DNA of 64,000 nucleotides, taken from NCBI RefSeq assembly GCF_008327685.1, contig NZ_BDDE01000016.1, positions 62,001-126,000 of the forward strand, in the 5' to 3' direction. The notes under the pieces were generated by a model. The model did not search any database. It was not told the DNA's origin and saw only the letters and a list, made by a program, of their open reading frames with translations. Position 1 is the first letter of the stretch, and the number at the start of each line of letters is the position of its first letter. Of the stretch, positions 26,039 to 34,792 are shown piece by piece. The position numbers and the translations under genes were made by a program. The DNA is from Actinomadura sp. K4S16. Lineage in GTDB: Bacteria > Actinomycetota > Actinomycetes > Streptosporangiales > Streptosporangiaceae.

Positions 26039-26584
26039 ATGACGTCGCCATTGCTCCGCGGATTCCTGCAGCGCGCCGGCCTGCCCGCCGACGCCCGTCT
26101 CGAAGACGTCGTCCGGGCGGTCCAGCGCATCCGTTACGGCCGTCCCCGCGACCGCTCCCCGGAGGGCGTCCTGTCCGAATGGACGGGCACCTGCTCCACC
26201 AAGCACGCCCTGCTGGCGACGCTGGTCCGTGAGCGTTGGCCGGAGCATGACCCCCGCCTCGTGCATCGGGTCTACCGCGTCGATCGGGAGCTGGCGCGCA
26301 GGCGGTACGGCTCCGTGCCGGCGGCCGCGGTGCCCGAGGAGGGGCTGACCGACGTCCACCGATACCTGCTCCTTCGCCGCGACGGTCGGGACGTGGTCAT
26401 CGACGTCACCTTCCCCGGCGATGCCCCGTGGGACGGCCGGACCGACATGCCGATGGCGTGCGGGCCCGGCCAGGACCATCCGGCAGGGCCCGACCCGGAC
26501 GCCGAGAAGGCCGTCCTGGAAGCCGCCCACTGCGACCCCGCGGTGCGGGAGCCCTTCATCGCGGCGCTCTCCCGCATGCCGTGA
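26039..26584 (+). CDS. Unknown protein with transglutaminase-like Cys-His-Asp pattern
   Basis: 181 residues, ATG 26039 preceded by CGAGGACC. GTCSTKHALLATL looks like the Cys-bearing helix start of transglutaminase/NAT-type folds, with a His in DVHRYLLL and an Asp in VIDVTFP in the right order for a papain-like triad. The fold is inferred from this pattern only. It starts 28 bp after the monooxygenase stop and may be co-transcribed with it. Confidence 0.55.
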   Translation: MTSPLLRGFLQRAGLPADARLEDVVRAVQRIRYGRPRDRSPEGVLSEWTGTCSTKHALLATLVRERWPEHDPRLVHRVYRVDRELARRRYGSVPAAAVPEEGLTDVHRYLLLRRDGRDVVIDVTFPGDAPWDGRTDMPMACGPGQDHPAGPDPDAEKAVLEAAHCDPAVREPFIAALSRMP

Positions 26585-26635
26585 GCCCCGGCTGCCAGGC
26601 ATGACAAGGAACCTGAAAGGCCATAAGAACACTAG

Positions 26636-26657
26636 TTCGGAAATCGTCCATTCCGAA
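26636..26657. repeat. Inverted repeat upstream of CapA-like gene
   Basis: TTCGGAA and TTCCGAA form perfect 7-bp arms with an 8-nt spacer in the 207-bp gap between the unknown gene and the CapA-like gene. It may be an operator or a terminator. Confidence 0.4.
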
Positions 26658-26792
26658 TCGTCGCGCGTCATCATCCCGGCAACACGCGCCTTCGGCATGC
26701 GATCTACATGATCTCGACAAAGCATCACCAGCGATGATCGTTCTTACGGTAAATGCCCGTTTCGGGCGACGTGAGCTGTTGATACAGCAACT

Positions 26793-28007
26793 ATGCGAAT
26801 GTCGATATCAACCCGGAAATCGGCTATCGGTCGGCGGCCCAGTGCCGGCCGGGCCGCGGCGAGCGCCTTGCTGGTCGGCGTGCTGGGGCTGGCCGCGCTC
26901 TCGGGATGCGACGGCGATGAGCGCCGGCCCGCGACACTCCAGCGGGCGACCAAGTCAAATCACCCTAAAACCGCACAATTCACGGTCGCGGCCACCGGCG
27001 ACTTTCTGCTGCACCGGATCCTGATCGACCAGGCGGCCTCCGACGCTCGCGGCAGAAAGCGGGGCGGATACGACTTCATGCCGATGCTCGCCCGGCTCAA
27101 TCCCGTGATCAGTCGAGCGGACCTGGGGATCTGCCACGTCGAGACCCCCCTGGCCAGGCGGTCGGGACCCTTCTTCGGCTATCCGGCGTTCAACTCGCCG
27201 CCGCAGATCGTGGACGCGATCCGCGGGCTCGGCTACGACTCCTGCTCCACCGCGTCCAACCACTCCATCGACCAGGGCGAACCAGGGGTGCGCCGCACGC
27301 TCGACGCCCTGGACAAGGCGGGCGTCAGGCACGCCGGCACGGCCCGCAGCGCGGCGGAGGCGAAGAAGACCAACCTCCTGGACGTGAAGGGCGTCAAGGT
27401 CGCGCACCTCTCCTACACGTACGGCACCAACGGCATACCGAAGCCGTCCGGCAAGCCCTGGCTGGTGAACGACGGGCTGGACCCGGCCAGGATCCTCGCG
27501 GACGCGGCCCGCGCCAAGCGGTCCGGTGCCGACATCGTCATGGTCAGCCTCCACTGGGGCGAGGAGTACCAGCACGAGGCGACCCCCGAGCAGCGGCGCC
27601 TTGCGGCGACGCTGCTGCGCTCCCGCGATGTCGACCTGATCCTCGGCGACCACGCGCACGTCGTTCAGCCTTTCGAGCGGATCAACGGCAAATGGGTCGT
27701 CTACGGGATGGGCAACCAGGTCGCCAATCCGGTCGCGAACATCCAGGCCACCCACGAAGGGCTCGTCGCCCTGGTCGCCTTCACGTGGGACGCCCGCGAA
27801 CGGCGGTGGAAGGAGAAGCCCTCCTTCGTCCCCACCCTCGTCGCGCCCGGCCCGCCCATCAGGCTCCGGACCCTGGTCCGCGGCGACTCGGCCGACCAGG
27901 CGGCCATCGACGACACGACGAGAGTCGTCCGCAGCCTCGGATTCAAGGTCCCCGACGCTTCGGACCAGGTCACCTCGGTGAAGCTCCAACGCCCCGGGAG
28001 ACGCTGA
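26793..28007 (+). CDS. CapA-like metallophosphatase-fold lipoprotein
   Basis: 404 residues. The N-terminal signal ends in a lipobox LAALSGC (Cys near residue 34), so it should be membrane-anchored outside the cell. The CapA (PGA_cap) domain shows ATGDFLLHR, CSTASNHSIDQGEPG, LSYTYGTNG, VSLHWGEEYQHEA and LILGDHAHVVQP. CapA proteins take part in poly-gamma-glutamate capsule formation, but isolated actinomycete copies without capB/C have no proven role, and no partner genes lie here. The region just upstream is unusually AT-rich. Confidence 0.85.
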   Translation: MRMSISTRKSAIGRRPSAGRAAASALLVGVLGLAALSGCDGDERRPATLQRATKSNHPKTAQFTVAATGDFLLHRILIDQAASDARGRKRGGYDFMPMLARLNPVISRADLGICHVETPLARRSGPFFGYPAFNSPPQIVDAIRGLGYDSCSTASNHSIDQGEPGVRRTLDALDKAGVRHAGTARSAAEAKKTNLLDVKGVKVAHLSYTYGTNGIPKPSGKPWLVNDGLDPARILADAARAKRSGADIVMVSLHWGEEYQHEATPEQRRLAATLLRSRDVDLILGDHAHVVQPFERINGKWVVYGMGNQVANPVANIQATHEGLVALVAFTWDARERRWKEKPSFVPTLVAPGPPIRLRTLVRGDSADQAAIDDTTRVVRSLGFKVPDASDQVTSVKLQRPGRR

Positions 28008-28066
28008 GCCCTTGCCGCGGCCTCGCGTCGTAGGGTGAGGGGCACCCGGGACGGACGGGAGGCCGG

Positions 28067-28738
28067 ATGACCGAGGCGACGGTGGCCGGGGTGATGGCGG
28101 AGTTGGCCGGGCTCCAGGACCCGAAGATCCGCGAGGTGAACGAACGGCACGGCGACGACCACGGCGTGAACCTCGGCAAGCTGCGCGCGCTCGCGAAGCG
28201 GCTGAAGACGCAGCACGAACTCGCGTGCGGGCTCTGGGGAACCGACGACAGCGCGGCGAGACTGCTGGCGCTCCTGATCTGCCGCCCGAAGGCGTTCGAG
28301 CGCGACGAGCTGGACGCCATGCTGCGCGAGGCGCGCACGCCCAAGGTGCACGACTGGCTCGTGAGCTACGTGGTGAAGAAGAACCCGCACTGCGAGGAGC
28401 TGCGCCTGGCCTGGTCCGCCGACCCGGACCCGGTGGTCGCGAGCGCCGGCTGGGCGCTCACCGCCGAACGCGTGGCGAAGAAGCCCGAGGGCCTCGACCT
28501 CGCGGCTCTGCTCGACGTCATCGAGGCCGAGATGCGGGACGCCCCCGACCGCCTGCAGTGGGCGATGAACACCTGCCTCGCCCAGATCGGGATCGAGCAC
28601 GCCGACCACCGCGCCCGCGCCATCGACATCGGCGAACGCCTCCAGGTCCTGAAGGACTACCCGACGCCCCCGAACTGCACGTCCCCGTTCGCCCCCATCT
28701 GGATCACCGAAATGGTGAGTCGAAAGCAAGGCGTCTGA
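28067..28738 (+). CDS. DNA alkylation repair protein (AlkD-like HEAT repeats)
   Basis: 223 residues, ATG with GGGAGGCCGG upstream. An all-helical HEAT-like protein of AlkD length. Family features are KLRALAKRLKTQHELACGLWGT, SAARLLALLICRPK and DWLVSYVVKKNP, with the base-contact Trp/Asp region around CLAQIGIEHADHRARA. It probably removes positively charged alkylated bases, or is one of the related non-catalytic DUF paralogues. Confidence 0.8.
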   Translation: MTEATVAGVMAELAGLQDPKIREVNERHGDDHGVNLGKLRALAKRLKTQHELACGLWGTDDSAARLLALLICRPKAFERDELDAMLREARTPKVHDWLVSYVVKKNPHCEELRLAWSADPDPVVASAGWALTAERVAKKPEGLDLAALLDVIEAEMRDAPDRLQWAMNTCLAQIGIEHADHRARAIDIGERLQVLKDYPTPPNCTSPFAPIWITEMVSRKQGV

Positions 28739-28853
28739 CTCGCACTCCAGCGTGCGGCCTTCGGGAGATGGGGTGCGCCGAGGCGGGCCTTGCCGCCACG
28801 GTCTACGGAGGCTGATCCGCTCGTCCGGGGCGGTGGTCGTACTCGGGGCCGGG

Positions 28854-29123
28854 TCAGGCGAGGCTCATGAAGAGCTTCTCCAACTGGGCGCGGTCGAGTG
28901 CGGCCTGCTCGGAGTCCGCGCCTTCCTGGACGCACTTCTCCAGGCCCGTTGCGATGATCTTGAACCCGGCGCGGTCCAGTGCCCGCGAGACCGCCGCGAG
29001 CTGGGCGATCACGTCCTTGCAGTCCCGCTCGTTCTCGATCATTTGGATGACGCCGCCGAGCTGCCCCTGGGCGCGCCGCAGGCGCACGAGGACATCGGCC
29101 AGCGATTCCGCCTCGAATTTCAC
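28854..29123 (-). CDS. CstR-like persulfide-sensing repressor (CsoR/DUF156 family)
   Basis: 89 residues, GTG 29123 with GAGGAGGGCGAC upstream. The CsoR fold (RLRRAQGQLGGVIQMIE) has two cysteines, Cys35 and Cys64. The copper-binding His expected four residues before the second Cys is Gly60. A Cys pair without the His is the CstR pattern, which senses sulfane sulfur by inter-subunit di- or polysulfide formation. The divergent rhodanese-TauE operon and the three matching operators make the role clear: repression of a persulfide/sulfite detoxification regulon. Confidence 0.88.
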   Translation of the reverse strand: MKFEAESLADVLVRLRRAQGQLGGVIQMIENERDCKDVIAQLAAVSRALDRAGFKIIATGLEKCVQEGADSEQAALDRAQLEKLFMSLA

Positions 29124-29135
29124 GTCGCCCTCCTC

Positions 29136-29151
29136 ATACCGGCCAGGGTAT
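29136..29151. promoter_or_regulatory. CsoR/CstR-type operator, imperfect copy near repressor start
   Basis: ATACC-GGCCAG-GGTAT, 16 bp like the two perfect-arm copies but with a changed centre. It lies 13 bp upstream of the repressor GTG, which suggests autoregulation with weaker binding. Confidence 0.6.
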
Positions 29152-29260
29152 AGGGTCCGCGCCGCGACCCGGCGGGCCGGGCGGGCCCGGTTCGCGGCCC
29201 GCTCCCCCCGCGACGAGCCGGCGGGCTGACCGCGGGCCGAGCCGTACACGGCGTTCCTGG

Positions 29261-29276
29261 ATACCCCCTGGGGTAT
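29261..29276. promoter_or_regulatory. CsoR/CstR-type operator 1
   Basis: ATACCCC-CT-GGGGTAT, matching known CstR/CsoR sites (ATACCCC..GGGGTAT). Identical to the copy at 29314-29329. Confidence 0.88.
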
Positions 29277-29313
29277 TTGCGCATCGTTTCCCTTCTCGGC
29301 TACTCTCCGAGGC

Positions 29314-29329
29314 ATACCCCCTGGGGTAT
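29314..29329. promoter_or_regulatory. CsoR/CstR-type operator 2
   Basis: Identical to operator 1 and 53 bp from it (five helical turns), about 107 bp upstream of the rhodanese gene. The phasing suggests two repressor tetramers on the same DNA face. Confidence 0.88.
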
Positions 29330-29435
29330 CTGACATGTCCGTGACCTGCGCGTCCGGCGACCGCGGCCTGCTCGCCCCCCGGTGGGCGGCGGCAGCGGCG
29401 CCCCGGGTCCGGACCGGCCTCCACGACGAAAGAAG

Positions 29436-30017
29436 ATGGGTATGCCTCGTTTGTCCCCGAAGATCGACGCGGCCTCGCTGCGCGACCGCCTCGCCGCCCC
29501 GGACGCGCCGCGCCTGCTGGACGTGCGCACGCCCGCCGAGTTCGCCGCGTCGCACATCCCCGGCTCCTACAACGTCCCCCTCGACACGCTGCGGGAGCAC
29601 CGCGCCGAGCTGCGCGGCTCCCTCGACGAGGTGGTGCTCGTCTGCCGGAGCGGCGCCCGCGCGGCCCAGGCCGAGGAGGCGCTCGGCGAGGCGGGCATGA
29701 CCAACGTGCACATCCTGGACGGCGGGATCGTCGCGTGGGAGGCCGCGGGCGCGCCGCTCAACCGGAACCGGTCCCGCTGGGACCTGGAGCGGCAGGTGCG
29801 CCTGGTCGCCGGGTCCCTCGTGGTGGTCGGCGTCGTCGGCGGCCTCGTCGTGCCGGGGCTCCAGTGGCTCGCTGCCGGAGTCGGCGCCGGCCTCACGGTC
29901 GCGGCCCTGACCAACACCTGCACGATGGGCATGCTGCTGTCGAAGCTGCCGTTCAACCGGGCGCCGTCCTGCAGCGTCGTGACGATGGCCGAGCTGCTGA
30001 AGGAGCGGCGGCCATGA
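29436..30017 (+). CDS. Rhodanese-like sulfurtransferase with C-terminal DUF2892 membrane domain
   Basis: 193 residues from ATG 29436 (29442 also possible). The rhodanese domain covers about 10-105 with active-site Cys70 in CRSGARA. Two hydrophobic helices follow (about 125-170: LVAGSLVVVGVVGGLVVPG), ending TNTCTMGMLLSKLPFN, the DUF2892 pattern. It should move sulfane sulfur at the membrane. It lies under CstR-type operators and overlaps the TauE exporter gene (ATGA-type). Confidence 0.9.
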   Translation: MGMPRLSPKIDAASLRDRLAAPDAPRLLDVRTPAEFAASHIPGSYNVPLDTLREHRAELRGSLDEVVLVCRSGARAAQAEEALGEAGMTNVHILDGGIVAWEAAGAPLNRNRSRWDLERQVRLVAGSLVVVGVVGGLVVPGLQWLAAGVGAGLTVAALTNTCTMGMLLSKLPFNRAPSCSVVTMAELLKERRP

Positions 30018-30925
30018 TGACACTCGCGCTGACCCTGATCGCATCGCTCGCCATCGGCGTCTCGCTCGGCCTGCTCGGCGGCGGCGGATCCATCCTCACC
30101 GTGCCGATCCTCGTCTACGTGGCCGGGGTCGAGGCGAAGCAGGCCATCGCCATGTCGCTGTTCGTGGTGGGCGCGACCTCGCTGGCGGGCATCCTGCCGC
30201 ACGCCCGCGCCGGCCGTGTCCGCTGGCGCACCGGCCTGCTGTTCGGCGGCGCCGGAATGGCGGGCGCCTACGCCGGCGGACGGCTGGCGGCCTTCATCCC
30301 CGGCGGCGTGCTGCTCGGCGCATTCGCGGTGATGATGGCCGTGACCGCGGTCGCGATGCTGCGCAGCCGCCGCACCCCCACCGGCACTCACGCGGACCGG
30401 CCCATCTTCCGGATCCTGGCCGAAGGGGTGACCGTCGGGCTCGTCACCGGGCTGGTCGGAGCCGGCGGCGGCTTCCTCGTCGTTCCCGCGCTCGTCCTGC
30501 TCGGCGGCCTGTCCATGCCCGTCGCGGTCGGCACCTCGCTGCTGGTCATCGCGATGAAGTCGTTCGCGGGGCTGGCCGGATACCTCTCCAGCGTCCACAT
30601 CGACTGGCCGCTGACCCTCGCGGTGACCGCCGCCGCGGTGCTGGGCGGCCTCGCCGGTTCGCGCCTGGCCGGACGCGTCGACCCGCAGCGGCTCCGCCAG
30701 GCCTTCGGCTGGTTCGTCCTGGTGATGGCCGGGGTCGTGGTGTCCCAGCAGGCCCCCGGGCCGGTACGCCACGCCCTGTTCGCCACCCCCCTCGGCTGGG
30801 CGGTGCTGGCGGCCGTCACCGTGGCCGCGTCCGCCGCGCTCCTGGCGCACAGGACCAGACGGCACGGGCCGGCCGCCGTCCACGAGGCGAAGCACGCCGC
30901 TCCGCCGGAAGGGGTGCGGCACTGA
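30014..30925 (+). CDS. TauE/SafE-type sulfite or anion exporter
   Basis: 303 residues with about eight predicted membrane helices and the two internal repeats of the family (GLLGGGGSILTVPIL and GLVGAGGGFLVVPALVLLGG). Start codon overlaps the rhodanese stop. TauE/SafE proteins export sulfite or sulfonates; with CstR and rhodanese, this forms a compact sulfide/persulfide detoxification unit. Confidence 0.92.
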   Translation: MMTLALTLIASLAIGVSLGLLGGGGSILTVPILVYVAGVEAKQAIAMSLFVVGATSLAGILPHARAGRVRWRTGLLFGGAGMAGAYAGGRLAAFIPGGVLLGAFAVMMAVTAVAMLRSRRTPTGTHADRPIFRILAEGVTVGLVTGLVGAGGGFLVVPALVLLGGLSMPVAVGTSLLVIAMKSFAGLAGYLSSVHIDWPLTLAVTAAAVLGGLAGSRLAGRVDPQRLRQAFGWFVLVMAGVVVSQQAPGPVRHALFATPLGWAVLAAVTVAASAALLAHRTRRHGPAAVHEAKHAAPPEGVRH

Positions 30926-31030
30926 TCCGCCGGCTCGGCGGCGCGGGATTCCCGCGCCGCCGGGCATGAGCGCGGCGCCTGAGGGGGACGGCGACGAAGA
31001 TGGAACGGGACGTCGAACGTGGAGGTGGCC

Positions 31031-31645
31031 GTGGACAGCGCGGAGTGGGATCGCCGGTACGCCGGCAGCGACCTGGTCTGGTCGGCCGGGCCCAACCGGT
31101 GGGTCGAGGAGGTCGCGGCGGACCTGCCGGCGGGCCGCGCCCTCGACCTGGCGGCGGGGGAGGGACGCAACGCGCTGTGGCTCGCCGAGCGCGGCTGGAC
31201 GGTCACCGCGGTCGACTTCTCCGCCGTCGGTCTGGAGCGGGCCCGCTCGCTCGCCGAGCGGCGGCTCGGTGAGCACGCGGACCGGATCCGCCCGGTCGAG
31301 GCCGATCTACGGGAGTACACCCCGGCACGCCAGGGCGCCGAGTTGGTGATCGTCGCCTATCTGCAGGTCGCCGAGCGGTTGCGCCGCAGCGCCCTGCGCG
31401 CCGCCGCCGACGCGGTGGCCCCCGGCGGGCTGCTGCTCGTCGTGGCCCATGACAGTGACAACCTCGCGCACGGTGTCGGCGGCCCCCAGGATCCGGCCGT
31501 GCTCTACACCGCGCAGGACGCGGTGTCCGACATCGAGGGCCGCGGCCTCCAGATCGTGCGGGCGGAACCCAGGACCCGCGAGGTCACCACCGACGAGGGC
31601 TCCCGCACGGCCATCGACGCGTTCCTCCTCGCCCACCGCCCGTGA
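31031..31645 (+). CDS. Class I SAM-dependent methyltransferase
   Basis: 204 residues from GTG 31031, chosen because GGAGG lies 5 bp upstream; in-frame GTGs at 31019 and 31025 are alternatives. SAM motif ALDLAAGEGRNALWLAERG, then VTAVDFSAVGLERA and the post-motif strands. It begins EWDRRYAGSDLVWSAGPN, as in TehB/thiopurine methyltransferase-like proteins often found with rhodanese genes. It may methylate thiols or chalcogen species; this is inferred from context. Confidence 0.85.
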   Translation: MDSAEWDRRYAGSDLVWSAGPNRWVEEVAADLPAGRALDLAAGEGRNALWLAERGWTVTAVDFSAVGLERARSLAERRLGEHADRIRPVEADLREYTPARQGAELVIVAYLQVAERLRRSALRAAADAVAPGGLLLVVAHDSDNLAHGVGGPQDPAVLYTAQDAVSDIEGRGLQIVRAEPRTREVTTDEGSRTAIDAFLLAHRP

Positions 31646-31675
31646 CCTGCCCGATCACCCCGGTGAGCCGGCCGC

Positions 31676-32890
31676 TCAGGGCGGCCCCGCCCAGCGGGTG
31701 AGGCGGGCCCGGACCGCTGCCTCGTCGAGCGCGAAGTCCTGCGGGGTGTAGCGGTGGGCGCCCTTGGCGGTGCGCGGGTGGTCGGCGTGGTAGCGGTCGA
31801 TCATGCCGGTGGCATCCTCGGGTTCGAGGCCCGCCGCGGCGTAGATGCGGTCGAGAACGGCGGCGGTGTCGTGGACGAGGTCGTCGTAGTCGATGTCGAC
31901 GATCGTGAGGCTGCCGGCCCGGTCACCGGTGCGGAAGTCATGGGCGCGGCGGAGCCACAGTTCGGTCTGATCGGTCTGGAAGCGGCCGACGTCGGCGGGG
32001 GCGACGTGGTCGCTGTAGGTGGAGCGGAAGACGCAGAAGAGACTGGCCCCCGAGGCGACGGTCTGCACGATGTCGCGGTGCAGGAAGATCACGCAGGCGC
32101 CGGGGAAGGCTGCGGCCAGGCTGGAGAGCTCGGCGGTGTGGGCGGGGGCCTTGAGGAGCCATCGGCGGCCGTCGGCGTCGTCGAGCGTGGCCAGGACGTG
32201 CCGGTGGCGCCGGTAGGTGTCGGTGAGGTCCTGGCCGGCGAGCCAGCGGCTGTAGCCGTCCAGCCGGACGGTCGCGCTGAACCCCCAGTTGCGGAAGCCG
32301 GAGTTCATCGCGACGACGCATTCCTCGGGCAGGCGCGGGCCGTGGCCGTGGACGGTCGACAGAGCGGGGTTCAGCAGGTCCAGCAGGTCGTTGGCCGCCG
32401 CGCCGGCGTCGATGAGTTCCGCGCGCCGCTCGGCGTCCGCGCCGCGGAACTTCCAGGGGACGGCCAGTTCGGCGGGCAGCGGTGCGCGCAGGCGGGGGTC
32501 GGTCGCCAGCAGCCGGTACAGGAACGTCGTTCCGGTCCGCCACCCTCCGGTGATGACGACGGGGGGCGTGTCGAGCGGCCGGTCGGTGTGCCGGAGCCGG
32601 TCCATCGCGAGGCGGGCGCGGAGGCCGGCGACGGCCGTCCCGCGGACCATCCTGGTGCCGAGGGCGTTGAGGCGGCCGTCCTCGTCGGCGGACGCCAGGT
32701 AGCGGTCCAGCCCTTCGCGCCAGAGCGCGGGGTCGCCGAGCCCGGCGGGGTCGGCGTCGCGGAGCGCCGCGGCGATGACGGGTTCCGGGTCGAGCGCGTA
32801 CGCGTCGGGCCGGGCGGCGCGGTCGGACTCGGCCGCGGCGTAGACCGCCTGGGCCTGCGGGGTCCGCTGGGGAGGGTGCCACGGCGTCAT
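31676..32890 (-). CDS. Sulfotransferase family protein
   Basis: 404 residues, longer than a minimal sulfotransferase because of about 110 N-terminal residues. The PAPS 5'-phosphosulfate loop is ITGGWRTGTTFLYRLLATDP and the 3'-phosphate region is VIFLHRDIVQTVASGASLF. It should transfer sulfate from PAPS to a hydroxyl or amine of an unknown acceptor. The start overlaps the stop of the upstream DUF1214 gene by one base, so the two are translationally coupled. Confidence 0.87.
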   Translation of the reverse strand: MTPWHPPQRTPQAQAVYAAAESDRAARPDAYALDPEPVIAAALRDADPAGLGDPALWREGLDRYLASADEDGRLNALGTRMVRGTAVAGLRARLAMDRLRHTDRPLDTPPVVITGGWRTGTTFLYRLLATDPRLRAPLPAELAVPWKFRGADAERRAELIDAGAAANDLLDLLNPALSTVHGHGPRLPEECVVAMNSGFRNWGFSATVRLDGYSRWLAGQDLTDTYRRHRHVLATLDDADGRRWLLKAPAHTAELSSLAAAFPGACVIFLHRDIVQTVASGASLFCVFRSTYSDHVAPADVGRFQTDQTELWLRRAHDFRTGDRAGSLTIVDIDYDDLVHDTAAVLDRIYAAAGLEPEDATGMIDRYHADHPRTAKGAHRYTPQDFALDEAAVRARLTRWAGPP

Positions 32891-33960
32891 CAGGCGGTTC
32901 CCAGCTCGTCGATCCGGCGGACGCGGACGCGGGGCAGAGGCGGCGGGCGTTCGGCGTGCAGCCAGCGCAGGACGACGAAGCCGGACGGTCGGCCTTCGGT
33001 GTCGAGCCAGTCGACGTCCGGTCCGGTCTCCGGCGCCTGGGAGGCCAGGACGATCCGGTAGCGGCCGTCGCTGATCGTGGCGTTGGCGCCGGTCAGGGAC
33101 ACGGTCCGGTGGCGGTAGTCGAGAGAGTTGAGGTATCGGCTGTAGAGGAGGGCGTTCCAGTGCCGGCAGGGGACGGTCTCGCCCTCGATGAGGAGCGCCT
33201 GGCCGGGGTCGAGTCTCCAAGCGCCGCGCAGGTAGTGGATGCCGGGTTCGGTGTAGGCGGCGCCTTCCGCCATCTCCGCCCAGTGGTGGACGGTGTTGGG
33301 TTCGACCTGCCTATCCACCGCCGCGAAGACCGCCGGCATCATCTCGACGGCCTTGGCGAGCCGCCGCAACCGGTGCCGGAACCGCGCGGCCTCGATCGGC
33401 GGCGGGGGCTGCGGCGCCGCCACCGGTTCGATGGCGCACCAGCCATGGCGATCGGTTTTGACGTCGTCGTGGAACTGGCGCACCCAGAGTTGCCCGTTGC
33501 CCTCGGGAAGCGGGAGCCACGCGCCCGCCTGAGGCCGCGTCCCGCCGACGAGCACGGAGAACTCCCCGGAAGGGCCGATGCCGAGCCGGTCGCCGTCGAT
33601 GCGGGCCGCGGCCGTCGCTGTGCCGGGCCCGCCGGTGTAGGCGGTGATCGAGGTGTGGACGGCGTCGCCGGTGCTGCCGGTCAGGCGGTACCGCCGGTCG
33701 CCGCGCACGTCGGCGACCCAGTAGCGGGTGTCGGGGTTGTCCATGAAGAACTTCTGCCGCCAGCCGTTGAACGGGACGAGCTCCGGGCGCTCGCGGTCGA
33801 CCTCGAACCGGGCGAGCTGGTGGTGCAGGCCGCGCAGCAGGGCCCGGTAGCCGTCGGCGCGCTCCTGCTCGGACAGGTCGGCGGCGGCGTCGTCGAGCCG
33901 CCGTCCCGCGGCCCCCAGCGCCTCGACCAGATCGGCCCAGGCCCGCCCGTCGGGACTCAT
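32890..33960 (-). CDS. DUF1214-domain protein
   Basis: 356 residues from ATG 33960. The C-terminal half (about 235-345) is DUF1214 (RHWNALLYSRYLNSLDYRHR, DGRYRIVLA, GFVVLRWLHAERP). The N-terminal half has FNGWRQKFFMDNPDTRYWVADVRGD and a GTATAAARIDGDRLGIGP beta region, the usual DUF1254/1214-like architecture. Function is not established; such proteins are often linked to steroid or lipid metabolism. It forms a two-gene unit with the sulfotransferase, probably repressed by the divergent TetR. Confidence 0.82.
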   Translation of the reverse strand: MSPDGRAWADLVEALGAAGRRLDDAAADLSEQERADGYRALLRGLHHQLARFEVDRERPELVPFNGWRQKFFMDNPDTRYWVADVRGDRRYRLTGSTGDAVHTSITAYTGGPGTATAAARIDGDRLGIGPSGEFSVLVGGTRPQAGAWLPLPEGNGQLWVRQFHDDVKTDRHGWCAIEPVAAPQPPPPIEAARFRHRLRRLAKAVEMMPAVFAAVDRQVEPNTVHHWAEMAEGAAYTEPGIHYLRGAWRLDPGQALLIEGETVPCRHWNALLYSRYLNSLDYRHRTVSLTGANATISDGRYRIVLASQAPETGPDVDWLDTEGRPSGFVVLRWLHAERPPPLPRVRVRRIDELGTA

Positions 33961-34055
33961 ATGCCGCCCTCGCCCGGTCCCCGGTCGGTCGCTCGGTGCG
34001 GCGTCCCCATGGCTCACCCTCGCTCCTGCCCGGTCTGGACGGCCGCCGGGCAAGG

Positions 34056-34082
34056 CGATAACTTACAGTTCGTAAGTTATCG
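34056..34082. promoter_or_regulatory. TetR-type operator, 11-bp perfect inverted arms
   Basis: CGATAACTTAC (34056-34066) and GTAAGTTATCG (34072-34082) around a 5-bp spacer. It lies 27 bp before the TetR start and 95 bp before the DUF1214 start, so it can control both directions. It is strikingly AT-rich for this genome. Confidence 0.8.
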
Positions 34083-34109
34083 GGGCAAGATGCGAGGAGC
34101 CACCGGACC

Positions 34110-34697
34110 ATGACCGCACGCCGACGGCTGAGCGGCCCGCAGCGGCGCGCCCAGATCCTGGACGTGACCCGCCGGATCGTGGTCGAGCAGGGCTACCACG
34201 CGGTGAGCATCGAGCGGGTCGCCGAGGAGTGCGGCGTCACCCGCACCGTCATCTACCAGCAGTTCGAAAGCCTGCCCGGTCTCCTCGTCGCGCTCGTCGA
34301 CCGCGAGATCGAGCATGCCTTCGCCGGCTTCCGGGAGGCGGCCGCCCGTCCCGTCCATCCGGACGAGGACCCCTTCACCAGCGCGCTGGCCGGAATCCTG
34401 GACGCCGTCGACGCGGCCCCCGCCACCTGGCGGATGTTCATGCTCCCCGCCGAAGGCGGACCTCCCGAACTCCACCAGCGGCTCGCCCGGGCCCGCGCCG
34501 TCACCCGCTCCCACCTCCACAGGATCACCGGCCATGCCGCCGATCCGGAACTGAGTATCCGCGTCCTGCACGCCGTCGCCGACGAACTCGTCCGCCTCCG
34601 CCTCACCGACCCCGACCACCACTCCACCGAACGCCTTCTGGCCCAGGCCCGCCGCATCGCGCGGGCCACCCTGGGCACCGCCACCGCGCAGCCCTGA
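34110..34697 (+). CDS. TetR-family regulator
   Basis: 195 residues. Helix-turn-helix at about 10-60 (SIERVAEECGVTRTVIYQQFES), with an all-helical C-terminal ligand domain. The ATG follows a perfect palindrome by 27 bp. Likely autoregulated and controlling the divergent DUF1214-sulfotransferase pair. Confidence 0.9.
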   Translation: MTARRRLSGPQRRAQILDVTRRIVVEQGYHAVSIERVAEECGVTRTVIYQQFESLPGLLVALVDREIEHAFAGFREAAARPVHPDEDPFTSALAGILDAVDAAPATWRMFMLPAEGGPPELHQRLARARAVTRSHLHRITGHAADPELSIRVLHAVADELVRLRLTDPDHHSTERLLAQARRIARATLGTATAQP

Positions 34698-34792
34698 TGC
34701 GGGGCATTCGTCCCGCAGGTCGAGCCCGCCGCCAAGGCAAAGCCTGGCGAGGCTGAACGACGCCGGCCCGGCGCGGTGAAAGAATGATCGGC

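Larger units (their letters stand above)
29124..29435. other. CstR-regulated divergent promoter region
   Basis: About 310 bp without a gene, holding three 16-bp operator-like palindromes annotated separately. Nothing else is recognisable. Confidence 0.6.

Noticed and set aside
28854..29123. Copper sensor CsoR
   Set aside because: The essential His of the Cys-His-Cys copper site is Gly60; the neighbours are sulfur genes, not copper exporters.
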